From contig NZ_JAKSXY010000052.1 of the NCBI RefSeq assembly GCF_022829445.1, positions 1-35,166 of the forward strand: DNA of 35,166 nucleotides, in the 5' to 3' direction. Origin of the DNA: Methylobacterium sp. J-068 (GTDB taxonomy: Bacteria > Pseudomonadota > Alphaproteobacteria > Rhizobiales > Beijerinckiaceae). The position numbers were made by a program, and so were the translations under genes. Positions within the stretch are counted from its first letter, which is position 1; each line of letters begins with the position of its first letter. Below the pieces are notes generated by a model. The model was not told the DNA's origin, ran no database searches, and was given only the letters and a program-made list of their open reading frames with translations. Of the stretch, positions 34,916-35,166 are shown one piece after another.

Positions 34916-35166
34916 TCAGTCTCGCCGTGGGATCGTCGCCGCATCGGCGGTCCCGGCGCGCGATGGCCGTCCCCGCGATTGCCCGATGCCGGTGTAGTGG
35001 AAACCCAGCCGCTCAAGGTCATGAACCTTGTAGACGTTGCGCAGGTCGACCATGACGGGGGCGGTCATGGCGGCGCGCAGCCTGGCGAAGTCGAGGGCCC
35101 GGAAGGCGTTCCACTCGGTCACGATCACCACCGCGTCCGCGCCTTGCGCGCAGTCGTAGGCGTCGG
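34916..35166 (-). CDS. UDP-glucose 6-dehydrogenase, C-terminal end (cut by window edge)
   Basis: Only the last 83 or so codons are inside; the gene enters from the right edge. The visible reading is [20 protein letters not shown] with [20 protein letters not shown] and [20 protein letters not shown], the C-terminal UDP-binding domain end of UGDs (VIVTEW and the DxRN-like motif are typical). It makes UDP-glucuronate from UDP-glucose with NAD. A short basic tail follows. Its stop is about 50 bases before the preferred start of the UDP-glucuronate decarboxylase, so they are one pathway unit. Confidence 0.9.
   Translation of the reverse strand, partial: DAYDCAQGADAVVIVTEWNAFRALDFARLRAAMTAPVMVDLRNVYKVHDLERLGFHYTGIGQSRGRPSRAGTADAATIPRRD

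Overview
The window is about 35 kb of very GC-rich bacterial chromosome. Most of it is conserved housekeeping genes in an alphaproteobacterial arrangement. The closest guess is Hyphomicrobiales, Methylobacterium-like; this rests on gene order, protein style, an S2 protein with a C-terminal helix-hairpin-helix extension and a GC-rich dispersed palindromic repeat. No database search was possible, so the genus is inference. I see no rRNA, tRNA, CRISPR array, insertion sequence or phage gene.

Layout. (1) 1-2126, minus strand: 5' part of bamA and complete rseP (envelope biogenesis and regulated intramembrane proteolysis). (2) 2292-5865: an EmrB/EmrA-type efflux operon (minus) and a divergent TetR repressor (plus), with two identical 19-bp palindromic operators between them. 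This module separates dxr from rseP, which are usually neighbours. (3) 5873-12566, minus strand: dxr, cdsA, uppS, frr, pyrH, tsf, rpsB, that is isoprenoid, phospholipid and undecaprenyl precursor synthesis plus translation factors; a small bacterial PH-domain gene follows. (4) 13228-17100, plus: pdxJ, acpS, lepB, rnc, era, tightly packed, with pdxJ-acpS and rnc-era overlapping. (5) 17228-19964, plus: an RsmC-like rRNA methyltransferase overlapping an RsuA-family pseudouridine synthase, then a secreted PepSY-like protein and an MgtC-family membrane protein. (6) 19965-20576: the largest gap, holding a three-hairpin dispersed repeat, a candidate promoter and a candidate S6:S18 leader. (7) 20577-28348, plus: rpsF, rpsR, a DUF2232 membrane protein, rplI, dnaB, alr, radA, cvpA. 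(8) 28472-33767, plus: purF, an SDR oxidoreductase, a short dihydrofolate-reductase-like protein, a YbdK/GCS2-type carboxylate-amine ligase and a DadA-like FAD dehydrogenase. (9) 33900-35166, minus: UDP-glucuronate decarboxylase preceded by the 3' end of UDP-glucose 6-dehydrogenase, a UDP-xylose pathway pair.

How they work together. Region 3 links DXP to MEP (dxr), the lipid II carrier (uppS) and CDP-diacylglycerol (cdsA). pdxJ in region 4 uses the same DXP for vitamin B6. RseP and BamA service the outer membrane, LepB releases exported proteins, and Rnc, Era, RsmC-like and RsuA-like proteins mature or modify rRNA. The efflux cassette is the only clearly accessory-looking block. Several intergenic stem-loops probably tune or end transcription in the ribosomal-protein and lipid operons.

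I found no convincing wholly new multi-gene system. The signals most worth following are the twin-operator efflux cassette inside the lipid/envelope cluster, the candidate S6:S18 autoregulatory leader, the S2 extension, the dispersed repeat pair and the short DHFR-like protein.
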